Assembly (NCBI RefSeq): GCF_045055655.1
Contig: NZ_JBANFI010000002.1
Location: 124,001 to 188,000 of the forward strand
Direction of reading: 5' to 3'
DNA length: 64,000 bases
Source: Marinospirillum alkalitolerans
GTDB taxonomy: Bacteria; Pseudomonadota; Gammaproteobacteria; Pseudomonadales; Halomonadaceae
Made by a program: the position numbers and the translations under genes. The notes under the pieces were generated by a model, which worked only from the letters and a program-made list of their open reading frames with translations, did not search any database and was not told the DNA's origin. Below, piece after piece: positions 43,012 through 50,151 of this stretch; position 1 is the stretch's first letter; the number at the start of each line of letters is the position of its first letter.

Positions 43012-43229
43012 TGAGCCAACCGAACAATCCTCTGCACGGCATCACGCTGGAGCAGATGTTGATCCAGCTTGAGCAGCATTATGGCTGGACAGGGCTGGCC
43101 GCTCGCATCAATATCCATTGCTTCCAAAACCAGCCTTCGATTGCCTCCAGCCTGAAGTTTCTACGCCGGACACCCTGGGCACGCGCGAAGGTTGAAGCCC
43201 TATACCTTGACTATCTTCGCTCAACTTAA
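43011..43229 (+). CDS. VF530-family (DUF2132) small protein
   Basis: 72-aa protein of the VF530 family, whose fold has been linked to DNA binding. The whole conserved core NNPLHGITLEQML ... YGWTGLAARINIHCF ... SSLKFLRRTPWAR is present. It overlaps the proB stop by one base (TGATG), so it is translated with proB. Its cellular role is not established. Confidence 0.9.
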   Translation: MSQPNNPLHGITLEQMLIQLEQHYGWTGLAARINIHCFQNQPSIASSLKFLRRTPWARAKVEALYLDYLRST

Positions 43230-43261
43230 TCTTAGCTGGGCGATGATGAGGAGACCTGCTG

Positions 43262-44665
43262 ATGCTCGACCCTGCTCCCCTCGCCCAATCTCTGCATCAA
43301 CTGCGCACGGCTTACCAGGCACAAACCTATCCTGATCTCGCCACACGCCGCGATCGACTCCAGCGTCTCGAACGCGCCCTCAAGCGCCATGCCCAACCCT
43401 TGATCGACGCCTTGAACAGGGATTTTGGACAGCGCGCGCGCCATGAATCTCTTCTTGCCGATCTACTCCCGCTGCTGAGTGAAATCCGCTTTGTGCAACG
43501 CCGTCTCAAGGGCTGGATGCGCCCCCAAAAACGCCAGGTCCACTGGATGCACCAACCCGCGACGGCACGCGTGATCTACCAGCCCTTGGGCGTAGTTGGG
43601 GTGATGGTCCCCTGGAACTATCCCGTGCAACTGGCGATCTCGCCCTTGATTTCGATTTTGGCGGCGGGGAATCGCGCTTTTCTGAAGCTATCAGAATGGA
43701 CACCCGCCACCAACCAAGCTCTGATCACCTGCCTAAGAGAAGCTTTCAGCGCAGATGAAGTGGCCATCGCCCTAGGTGAAGCTGAAATCAGCGCAGCCTT
43801 TGCCGCCCTGCCCTTTGATCATCTGATGTTCACCGGCTCTAGCGCTGTCGGCAAGAAGATTCAACGCGCCGCAGCCGAGCAGCTTGTCCCGGTCACGCTT
43901 GAACTGGGCGGCAAGTCTCCGGCCCTGCTGGATCAGGATATTCCCCTGCCGCGCGCGCTCGATCCGCTGCTTTTTGGCAAAACATTCAATGCCGGCCAAA
44001 CCTGTATCGCCCCCGATTACCTGCTCTGCCCTGAGACGCGCCTAGAAGAAGTGCTCACCTACTTGAAAGCGCGCTTCACGGCCCTTTACCCCCATCTTCT
44101 TGATAATCCACATTACACCGCGCTGATCAATTCAGCCCAGCAGCAGCGCCTCAACCAGCTGGCCGCCACCTCCGGTGCCGAGCGCATCCTTGAGCTAAAT
44201 CCGGCTCAAGAAGACTTCAGCCACAGCCAGAAACTCCCCCTGACGCTGCTCGTCAACCCAGCGGCTGACAGCCGCGTGATGACCGAGGAAATCTTTGGCC
44301 CTCTCCTGCCGATTCTGACCTACACCCACTGGGAAGAGGCGCTGGATCAAATTCGCCAGCGCCCCAGACCACTGACCCTCTACTATTTTGGCCGTGACCA
44401 GCAGCACCAGCGCCAGCTGGAATATCAAGTACATTCAGGGAGCCTTGCGATCAATGCCACGCTTGTGCAGGTTGCGCAACCCGATCTGCCCTTTGGTGGC
44501 ATCGGCGCTTCAGGAATGGGGTGTTATCACGGCCGCGAAGGTTTTATGACCTTCTCTCATCCGCGCGCGGTGTTTCAGCGGCGTGGCTGGGATGTCACTC
44601 GCCTCCTTGATGCTCAGTACAGAAGGCGCTGGCTTCCTTGGCTAGAAAGCTGGTTTCTGCGTTAA
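43262..44665 (+). CDS. Aldehyde dehydrogenase, coniferyl-aldehyde-dehydrogenase-like
   Basis: 467-aa NAD(P)-dependent aldehyde dehydrogenase of the class 3/CalB type. VMVPWNYPVQLAISPLI (N of PWN), FTGSSAVGKKI (cofactor loop), LELGGKSPALL (general base Glu), catalytic Cys in FNAGQTCIAPDY and EEIFGPLLPI are all present. Family members act on long-chain or aromatic aldehydes; the substrate here is unknown. GAGGAG precedes the ATG, and the gene follows the VF530 gene by 32 bp. Confidence 0.92.
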   Translation: MLDPAPLAQSLHQLRTAYQAQTYPDLATRRDRLQRLERALKRHAQPLIDALNRDFGQRARHESLLADLLPLLSEIRFVQRRLKGWMRPQKRQVHWMHQPATARVIYQPLGVVGVMVPWNYPVQLAISPLISILAAGNRAFLKLSEWTPATNQALITCLREAFSADEVAIALGEAEISAAFAALPFDHLMFTGSSAVGKKIQRAAAEQLVPVTLELGGKSPALLDQDIPLPRALDPLLFGKTFNAGQTCIAPDYLLCPETRLEEVLTYLKARFTALYPHLLDNPHYTALINSAQQQRLNQLAATSGAERILELNPAQEDFSHSQKLPLTLLVNPAADSRVMTEEIFGPLLPILTYTHWEEALDQIRQRPRPLTLYYFGRDQQHQRQLEYQVHSGSLAINATLVQVAQPDLPFGGIGASGMGCYHGREGFMTFSHPRAVFQRRGWDVTRLLDAQYRRRWLPWLESWFLR

Positions 44666-44756
44666 AGGCATGCTAAATTATGCCACCCTCAATACTTCAG
44701 TTTTGAGACTCGCGGGGTCAGAGTTTACGAATTCTCCCCTTTTACGATCTTTGTAC

Positions 44757-44770
44757 AACTCCAAGGAGTT
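44757..44770 (+). promoter_or_regulatory. Hairpin covering the rpsT ribosome-binding site
   Basis: AACTC CAAG GAGTT can fold with the Shine-Dalgarno AAGGAG partly in loop and stem, 3 bases before the GTG start of rpsT. Weak initiation is known to matter for S20 autoregulation in E. coli, where the start is TTG. Confidence 0.4.
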
Positions 44771-44773
44771 ATC

Positions 44774-45043
44774 GTGGCCAACATCAAATCAGCCAAAAAA
44801 CGCGCCCTTCAATCTGAAAAGCGTCGTCTGCACAATGCCAGCATGCGTTCTATGGTGCGTACCAGCATTAAAAAAGTCTTCAAAACGATTAAAACTGGCG
44901 ACTGGGAAGCTTCAATGAAAGACTTCCAAGCTGCACAAAAAGTGATTGACCGTATTGCAGATAAAGGCGTATTCACCAAGAACTGGGCTGCTCGCACTAA
45001 GAGCCGTCTGAATGCGCGCGTTAAGGCACTCAAAGCTGCCTAA
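44774..45043 (+). CDS. rpsT: 30S ribosomal protein S20
   Basis: 89-aa basic helical protein that binds 16S rRNA. MANIKSAKKRALQSEKRRLHNASMRS is the family start. Translation begins at a GTG at 44774, fixed by the AAGGAG upstream and by homology. A strong terminator follows 21 bp after the stop. Confidence 0.98.
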   Translation: MANIKSAKKRALQSEKRRLHNASMRSMVRTSIKKVFKTIKTGDWEASMKDFQAAQKVIDRIADKGVFTKNWAARTKSRLNARVKALKAA

Positions 45044-45064
45044 GCTTTGTATTGTCTGATCGTT

Positions 45065-45093
45065 AAAAACCGGCTTCTGGCCGGTTTTTCTTC
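45065..45093 (+). terminator. Intrinsic terminator after rpsT
   Basis: AAAAACCGGC and GCCGGTTTTT form a stem of 10 bp with a short loop, followed by T-rich sequence. Confidence 0.85.
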
Positions 45094-45113
45094 TTTTGGA
45101 CGAGGAAGTCCGC

Positions 45114-46712
45114 ATGAGCACGCCCACACCCCCTGAACCTGACTCCACATCTTCATCGCCAGCGGCTCCAGCGATCAAACAACGCAGCCTGCTTGGTTCT
45201 GGCCTGATCGTCAGCGCGATGACGATGATTTCACGCGTTTTGGGCTTAATTCGAGACGTGGTCATGGCCACCCTGCTTGGTGCAGGCGGTGCGGCCGATG
45301 CCTTCTTTGTGGCCTTCAAAATTCCCAACTTTTTGCGCCGCCTTTTTGCTGAAGGAGCGTTTAATCAGGCCTTTATTCCAGTTTTAGCCGAGTATGCCCA
45401 GCAAAAAACCAAGGCCGAAATCCAGCGTTTGATCAATGCCGTCGCGGGGTGTCTTGGGCTGGCCTTGGTCGGCATCACCAGTCTGGCGCTGCTGGCAGCC
45501 CCTTTGCTGGTCTGGCTCTTTGCACCGGGTTTTGCGCAAGACCCCATCAAGCAAGCGCTCACCGTTGATCTACTGCGGATTACCTTTCCCTATTTACTGT
45601 TGATCTCACTGACCGCCTTTGCCGGGAGCATCCTCAATACTTGGGGACGCTTTGCGATTCCGGCGATCACGCCCGTACTGCTCAATCTGAGCTTGATCGG
45701 TTCAGCCCTTTTTTTGACGCCACTGGTTGGCGAGGCAGCAGAGGCATTGGCCTGGGGTGTGCTGATCGCAGGGATGATCCAGCTGGCTTTTCAACTGCCC
45801 TTTCTGGCGCAGCTGGGATTATTGCCTTGGCCGCGCCCCCAATGGCGTCATGAAGGCGTACAGCGCATCCTGCGCCTGATGGCACCCGCGCTCTTTGGTG
45901 TCTCGGTCAGTCAGATTAATCTGCTGCTCGATACCCTCTTGGCCTCTTTTTTGACCGATGGCAGCGTAGGCTGGCTCTACTATGCTGATCGTCTGGTGGA
46001 GCTGCCGTTGGGCGTTTTTGGCATCGCCATTGCGACAGTGATTCTGCCAAGCCTATCGCGCCAGCATGCCAGTGCCGATCGGGAGCAGTTTAGTCGCTTA
46101 CTCGATTGGGCCGTGCGCATGGTGCTGCTGATCGGCCTTCCCGCTGCGCTGGCGTTGGTTTATCTGGCCGAGCCTTTGCTGATCAGCCTGTTTCAATATG
46201 GTGCGATGACAGCTGAAGACACGGCGCAATCCGCTCGCGCTTTACAGGCTTATGCGCTGGGCCTGCTGGCCTTTATGCTGATCAAGGTTCTGGCACCTGG
46301 CTATTTTGCGCGCCAAAACACCCGTACGCCGGTACGGATTGGCATTAAGGCGATGATCGCCAATATGCTGTTCAACCTGATCCTGATCTACCCCTTGGCC
46401 CATGTAGGCCTTGCGCTCGCGACAGCGGCTTCGGCCTTTTTGAATGCGGGCTGGCTCGCGGCTGGACTACGCAAAGAGGGCGTACTGCGATGGTCACGCG
46501 GCTGGGGGCGCTATGCGCTGCAGCTCGGTGCTGCGCTGGGCGTGCTGGCTTTGGTGCTCTATTTCGCAACACCAGCAACCTCAGTCTGGCTAGAATGGAG
46601 TCTCTGGGAGCGTTTGGGTCGACTGGCTTGGTTGATTCCGCTAGGTGGACTGAGCTATGCCATCACGCTGCTGCTGCTGGGCATCCGTCCACGCCATCTG
46701 CGTCCAGCCTAG
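45114..46712 (+). CDS. murJ: Lipid II flippase MurJ
   Basis: 532-aa MOP-superfamily membrane protein with about 14 hydrophobic helices that flips undecaprenyl-linked peptidoglycan precursor across the inner membrane. The conserved MTMISRVLGLIRDVVMA segment with the following GAGGAADAFFVAFKIPNFLRRLFAEGAFNQAFIPV region (located near residues 35-95) identifies it. The N-terminus has a Pro/Ser-rich extension of about 25 residues. The ATG at 45114 has GAGGAA upstream and is chosen over the in-frame TTG at 45096. rpsT-murJ is a conserved pair; here ribF follows only after an inserted pilin operon. Confidence 0.96.
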   Translation: MSTPTPPEPDSTSSSPAAPAIKQRSLLGSGLIVSAMTMISRVLGLIRDVVMATLLGAGGAADAFFVAFKIPNFLRRLFAEGAFNQAFIPVLAEYAQQKTKAEIQRLINAVAGCLGLALVGITSLALLAAPLLVWLFAPGFAQDPIKQALTVDLLRITFPYLLLISLTAFAGSILNTWGRFAIPAITPVLLNLSLIGSALFLTPLVGEAAEALAWGVLIAGMIQLAFQLPFLAQLGLLPWPRPQWRHEGVQRILRLMAPALFGVSVSQINLLLDTLLASFLTDGSVGWLYYADRLVELPLGVFGIAIATVILPSLSRQHASADREQFSRLLDWAVRMVLLIGLPAALALVYLAEPLLISLFQYGAMTAEDTAQSARALQAYALGLLAFMLIKVLAPGYFARQNTRTPVRIGIKAMIANMLFNLILIYPLAHVGLALATAASAFLNAGWLAAGLRKEGVLRWSRGWGRYALQLGAALGVLALVLYFATPATSVWLEWSLWERLGRLAWLIPLGGLSYAITLLLLGIRPRHLRPA

Positions 46713-46724
46713 AAGAACACTCGC

Positions 46725-47246
46725 TCAAGTCGCAGGGCACAGCGCGATCAATGAAGCTGCCGGTGCGGGTTCACGCCGAATGCGGCCCACCACCGACAGG
46801 GTCAATCCTTGAGGCGCTTGGTAGCGAAAGCCAGTGCAGGGCAAGAGGCTGCCACCCACACCCCGTTGCGGTAAAGGACGCACTAACAGCGGGGATGACA
46901 CAGCCAGTGGCACGCCCATCCCATCAATAAAAGAAAACGGCTGGTCTTGTGCATCGAGCACCAGTAAGCCACCAGAGACGGCCAGCGAGGTGCAGTGCAG
47001 TCCATCATCACTGGCACAGATCCGCAAGCTCTGCTGCCGCAATCCTGCCTGTTGCCGCACGCCTTGCAACACCAGCTGCAAACGATCAAGCTCCAACTTT
47101 TGCAACTGGCGTTCTCTGAGTGCACTGATCTGCGGCATGGCCCAGCCAAGTAGCACAGCCATCACAGCCAGCACCAGCAAGATCTCAAGCAGATTGATGC
47201 CTTGCATCTGCGACCGACAACCAGACCATAAGACGCCTCGGCTCAT
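46725..47246 (-). CDS. Type IV pilus minor pilin, FimT/GspH-like
   Basis: 173-aa prepilin-like protein. The class III signal MQGINLLEILLVLAVMAVLL has the Gly before the cleavage point and Glu at position +5 of the mature protein. The globular part has four or more cysteines (CASDDGLHC, LPCTGF, ALCPAT). Last gene of a four-gene operon; its ATG overlaps the stop of the preceding gene (ATGA) and AAGGAG lies 7 bases upstream. Convergent with murJ, 12 bp apart. It may form part of a pilus or pseudopilus tip. Confidence 0.82.
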   Translation of the reverse strand: MSRGVLWSGCRSQMQGINLLEILLVLAVMAVLLGWAMPQISALRERQLQKLELDRLQLVLQGVRQQAGLRQQSLRICASDDGLHCTSLAVSGGLLVLDAQDQPFSFIDGMGVPLAVSSPLLVRPLPQRGVGGSLLPCTGFRYQAPQGLTLSVVGRIRREPAPAASLIALCPAT

Positions 47247-47719
47247 AGACACGCTCCTTGTGCATTCGCCGCGCAAGAACGGACCTCAAGACGCTGCCAA
47301 CCCTGCAGAGGTGTTTTGCGCCATCTGGCCTGCCATGCCACAAAGCTGCCATCAAGATGCAGGTGCAGTTGATAAATCTGCGCCTCGACCTCTTGCCAGC
47401 CCAAGCAGCCCTCTCGTTGTATTGCAGTAAAACGGCTGATCTGCTGCAGACGCACCGCACAGGCCGCATCAGTCATCAGCAGAGCATCCAGATAATCGGC
47501 TTGTTCGGCCGCTAAATCCTCCGTTATCGCTTGCAATAACAGGCGTGCCTCATGCCGCCTTTCTGCTTGCTGCTGCTGTTGGTGCTGAACAGCCAGATAA
47601 TGCCCCCACTGCTGGGCACTGGCCAAAAGGATCCATACCATCAGCGTAAAAAACAGCAGAATGGGCAACAGCACATAGCCGAGCAAGGATGCCAAGGTCC
47701 TCCTATCTCGCCCAAGCAT
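47243..47719 (-). CDS. PilX/YgdB-like component of a minor-pilin operon
   Basis: 158-aa protein with one N-terminal hydrophobic helix (about residues 10-35, LASLLGYVLLPILLFFTLMVWILLAS) after MLGRDRRT. Position in the operon and shape suggest the PilX/GspK-like slot, but no clear prepilin peptidase site or Glu+5 is visible, so this call rests on context. A Gln-rich stretch (HQQQQQAERRHEAR) follows the helix, and four cysteines are in the C-terminal half. It overlaps the preceding pilW-like gene by 17 bp. GGGAG lies upstream of the chosen ATG; a longer frame to 47848 would overlap that gene by 146 bp. Confidence 0.65.
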   Translation of the reverse strand: MLGRDRRTLASLLGYVLLPILLFFTLMVWILLASAQQWGHYLAVQHQQQQQAERRHEARLLLQAITEDLAAEQADYLDALLMTDAACAVRLQQISRFTAIQREGCLGWQEVEAQIYQLHLHLDGSFVAWQARWRKTPLQGWQRLEVRSCAANAQGACL

Positions 47720-48401
47720 GAGAGTAGACTCCCTGATAAAGCTGACGTAAGCGCCCATCTTGCGGAGCATGCCAGGTTTCCCCCCAGAGCGACCAGCTTG
47801 CACTCTGCACTCCAGGCAAGGGCTGCGCACTGACCAGCACAAAAGCATAGTGCACAGCCAGGATCTGATCTTGCTCTGTCAGCTGATCTGGGCGCTGCCA
47901 ACCTGCCGCCTCACTCCAGAGGCGCACACGCCATAGTTCAACATCGGGAATCAGCGTTTGTGAACCTATCCACTGTCCGGTGGCATTGGTGCGATTATGC
48001 GCCAGCCCAGCACCATAACTTTTATGATCCAGATGCCACAGACTGAGCTGCTGCTGGGCATCACGCCATAAGAGCCAGTCTGAATCCTGCTGCTGCATAA
48101 AAGACAAGGCAGGTGAAGATTGGATAGATTCAGCGCGCTGCTGCTGCCGTGGATAGGCCGCTCTGGCCGCGCCGACCTCCACGAGGTGAGCCTGACGCGA
48201 CCAATCCTCTTCGACAGCCTGGATGAGCAAGTGCGCACGCCGTTCTAGATCCAGCCAAGCCGTTTGCCGTGCATGACTTTGCAGCAACGCACTCAATAAC
48301 TGCGCCGCAGCCAACAGCAGCAGGCTCGCGAGCAGGCCCGAGACCAGTAGCTCCATCAGACTCCAGCCTTGTGCTGAAGATCGACTCAGATCACCCACCA
48401 T
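47703..48401 (-). CDS. Type IV pilus minor pilin, PilW/GspJ-like
   Basis: 232-aa prepilin-like protein. AQGWSLMELLVSGLLASLLLLAAAQLL gives the cleavage Gly, Glu at +5 and a hydrophobic stalk. The globular part is long and Trp-rich, as in PilW. The ATG at 48401 lies 2 bp before the end of the preceding pilV-like gene, giving tight coupling; a longer frame to 48533 is rejected because it runs into that gene. The partner genes suggest a priming complex for a type IV pilus. Confidence 0.8.
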   Translation of the reverse strand: MVGDLSRSSAQGWSLMELLVSGLLASLLLLAAAQLLSALLQSHARQTAWLDLERRAHLLIQAVEEDWSRQAHLVEVGAARAAYPRQQQRAESIQSSPALSFMQQQDSDWLLWRDAQQQLSLWHLDHKSYGAGLAHNRTNATGQWIGSQTLIPDVELWRVRLWSEAAGWQRPDQLTEQDQILAVHYAFVLVSAQPLPGVQSASWSLWGETWHAPQDGRLRQLYQGVYSHAWAR

Positions 48402-48403
48402 AG

Positions 48404-48820
48404 CTAGAACCTCAGCCAGATTCTTTGTGGTGGATGAGAGGAGGCACGCCACTCTAACTCCAGCTGATAGGCCTGTTGCTGCTGATGCAAATGCAGCTCG
48501 AGTGGTGGCAACTGGGTACACAGCTCGCACCACAACGCCAATCTCTCCGTTGCTTGAGTACAGTGGCAGGCGGCTAAATCCGTCAGATGTGCAGCGAGGA
48601 TCTCAGGTTCTAGCGGCACCGCCTGCCAGACCTGTTGAATCTGGTGCAGACGCTGCTGCTGAGCAAGACCGGCCAACGTCTGCTGACTCTGCGCGATCAG
48701 CAGGGCCATCAGGCTGACCAACAGCAAAGAGACCAGCGATTCCAGAAGAGAAAAGCCACACAAGAGAGTGATGCGGTATTGTGCCTGATCGCCAGGCGTG
48801 GGGGAGTGAGTTGTAGGCAT
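48404..48820 (-). CDS. Type IV pilus minor pilin, PilV/GspI-like
   Basis: 138-aa prepilin-like protein with a long leader (about 20 residues, unusual but common in PilV) and CGFSLLESLVSLLLVSLMALLI, with Phe at +1 and Glu at +5. Four cysteines sit in the C-terminal half (ACHCTQ, LWCELC). It is the first gene of the operon; the ATG at 48820 is chosen because the longer frame to 48946 lacks a signal. No pilE-like major pilin or pilY1 adhesin follows in the operon. Confidence 0.8.
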   Translation of the reverse strand: MPTTHSPTPGDQAQYRITLLCGFSLLESLVSLLLVSLMALLIAQSQQTLAGLAQQQRLHQIQQVWQAVPLEPEILAAHLTDLAACHCTQATERLALWCELCTQLPPLELHLHQQQQAYQLELEWRASSHPPQRIWLRF

Positions 48821-49015
48821 CCTGCCAACCTCCGACTGCAGACCATCCTTGATCACCCTGAAGCCGCCATCAGCCCGCTGCCCGCAGGGTTGCCGATGAT
48901 GGAGGCCTTCCTTCTGGCTTGTGACCTGACTCAACCCGTATGGCATCCATCACTGAGATTCAGCCTAGCTGCTTTTTGCAACAAGGCAAGCCTGTTACCC
49001 TCGCTGGGTCTTCTA

Positions 49016-49021
49016 TATAAT
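49016..49021 (+). promoter_or_regulatory. -10 element upstream of ribF
   Basis: Perfect TATAAT about 80 bp before the ribF ATG; a clear -35 is not seen. It restarts transcription of the ribF-ileS-lspA operon downstream of the inserted pilin genes. Confidence 0.5.
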
Positions 49022-49101
49022 CCTTGCTTTGTTCTCACCTTTCTTCTATCTGCGTGCCTTGTTGTTTTTGGCCGCAGATAAAGTACAAACACCAGGCCAG
49101 C

Positions 49102-50133
49102 ATGGAACTTATTCGCGGAATCCATAACCTACGCTCGCAGCATCAAGGCTGTGTCGCGACGATCGGCAATTTTGATGGCGTCCATCTTGGGCATCAGGCT
49201 ATCTTGCAGCAGGTCAGAGAGCAGGCTAAACGCTTGCAGCTGCCTGCGACAGTCATGGTGTTTGAGCCTCAGCCACGCGAATTCTTTGGTGGTGATCAAG
49301 CCCCTGCGCGCCTGCATCGTTTTCGTGAAAAGCTCGAAGCCTTGGCCGCAAGCGGCATCGAACGCGTGGTGTGCTTGCAGTTCAACAAGAGTTTACGCCA
49401 GCTGACGGCTCAGGCTTTTGTCGAGCAGGTTCTGCATCAAGGTCTGGGTGTGCGCCATCTGGTTGTCGGTGATGACTTTCGTTTTGGCTGTGATCGTGCT
49501 GGCGATTTTCATCTGTTACAGCGGCTGGGGGCGCAGCTCGGCTTTGCTGTTGAGCACACCCACACCTTTTTGATGGATGATGAACGCGTCTCCAGCACTC
49601 GCATTCGCACCACGCTGGCCAGCGGCAATTTGGCCGGTGCCGCACGTTTACTGGGACGCCCCTATCGGATTACCAGTCGCGTGGTGCATGGGCGTAAACT
49701 CGGCCGAACGCTTGGCGTGCCCACGGCGAACCTGCTCCTTGGAACACGTAAACCTGCTTTAAATGGTGTGTTCACTGTGCTCGCCCGCCTTGCAGATGGG
49801 CGTTTCTGGCCCGGCGTAGCCAATATTGGCCTGCGCCCGACAGTGGATGGTATTCTGCCTGCTTTAGAAGTCCATCTGCATGGTTTTGATGGTGATCTCT
49901 ATTCGCAGCCGCTGGAGGTCACTTTTTTAGCCAAGCTGCGTAATGAAATGAAGTTCAACGGCCTGGATGAATTAAAGCGGCAGATCAAGCAGGATATCGC
50001 CACTTCGATTCAGTTTCATCAGCAGAGACAGCCTGCCTGGTCTGCTGGTCTTGCCTGGCCAGATCCACAACAGCCGCCCTTGCTGGCCACCGCGCCCTTT
50101 ACTTTTGGGCAGACTTCTCCTTTGACAGACTAA
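49102..50133 (+). CDS. ribF: Bifunctional riboflavin kinase / FAD synthetase
   Basis: 343-aa enzyme converting riboflavin to FMN and then FAD. The N-terminal FAD synthetase half (residues 1-185) has TIGNFDGVHLGHQAIL and SSTRIRTTLASG; the C-terminal riboflavin kinase half has TSRVVHGRKLGRTLGVPTANL and LEVHLHGFDGDLYSQ. A tail of about 30 residues extends beyond E. coli RibF (313 aa). The ATG at 49102 is fixed by the family start MELIRGIHNLR. ileS follows after 18 bp. No FMN riboswitch-like structure was noticed upstream. Confidence 0.96.
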   Translation: MELIRGIHNLRSQHQGCVATIGNFDGVHLGHQAILQQVREQAKRLQLPATVMVFEPQPREFFGGDQAPARLHRFREKLEALAASGIERVVCLQFNKSLRQLTAQAFVEQVLHQGLGVRHLVVGDDFRFGCDRAGDFHLLQRLGAQLGFAVEHTHTFLMDDERVSSTRIRTTLASGNLAGAARLLGRPYRITSRVVHGRKLGRTLGVPTANLLLGTRKPALNGVFTVLARLADGRFWPGVANIGLRPTVDGILPALEVHLHGFDGDLYSQPLEVTFLAKLRNEMKFNGLDELKRQIKQDIATSIQFHQQRQPAWSAGLAWPDPQQPPLLATAPFTFGQTSPLTD

Positions 50134-50151
50134 CTTTGATGACGAGCCACC

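Noticed and set aside
48947..49101. FMN riboswitch before ribF
   Set aside because: The leader has a TATAAT and pyrimidine-rich sequence but none of the conserved FMN-aptamer segments.
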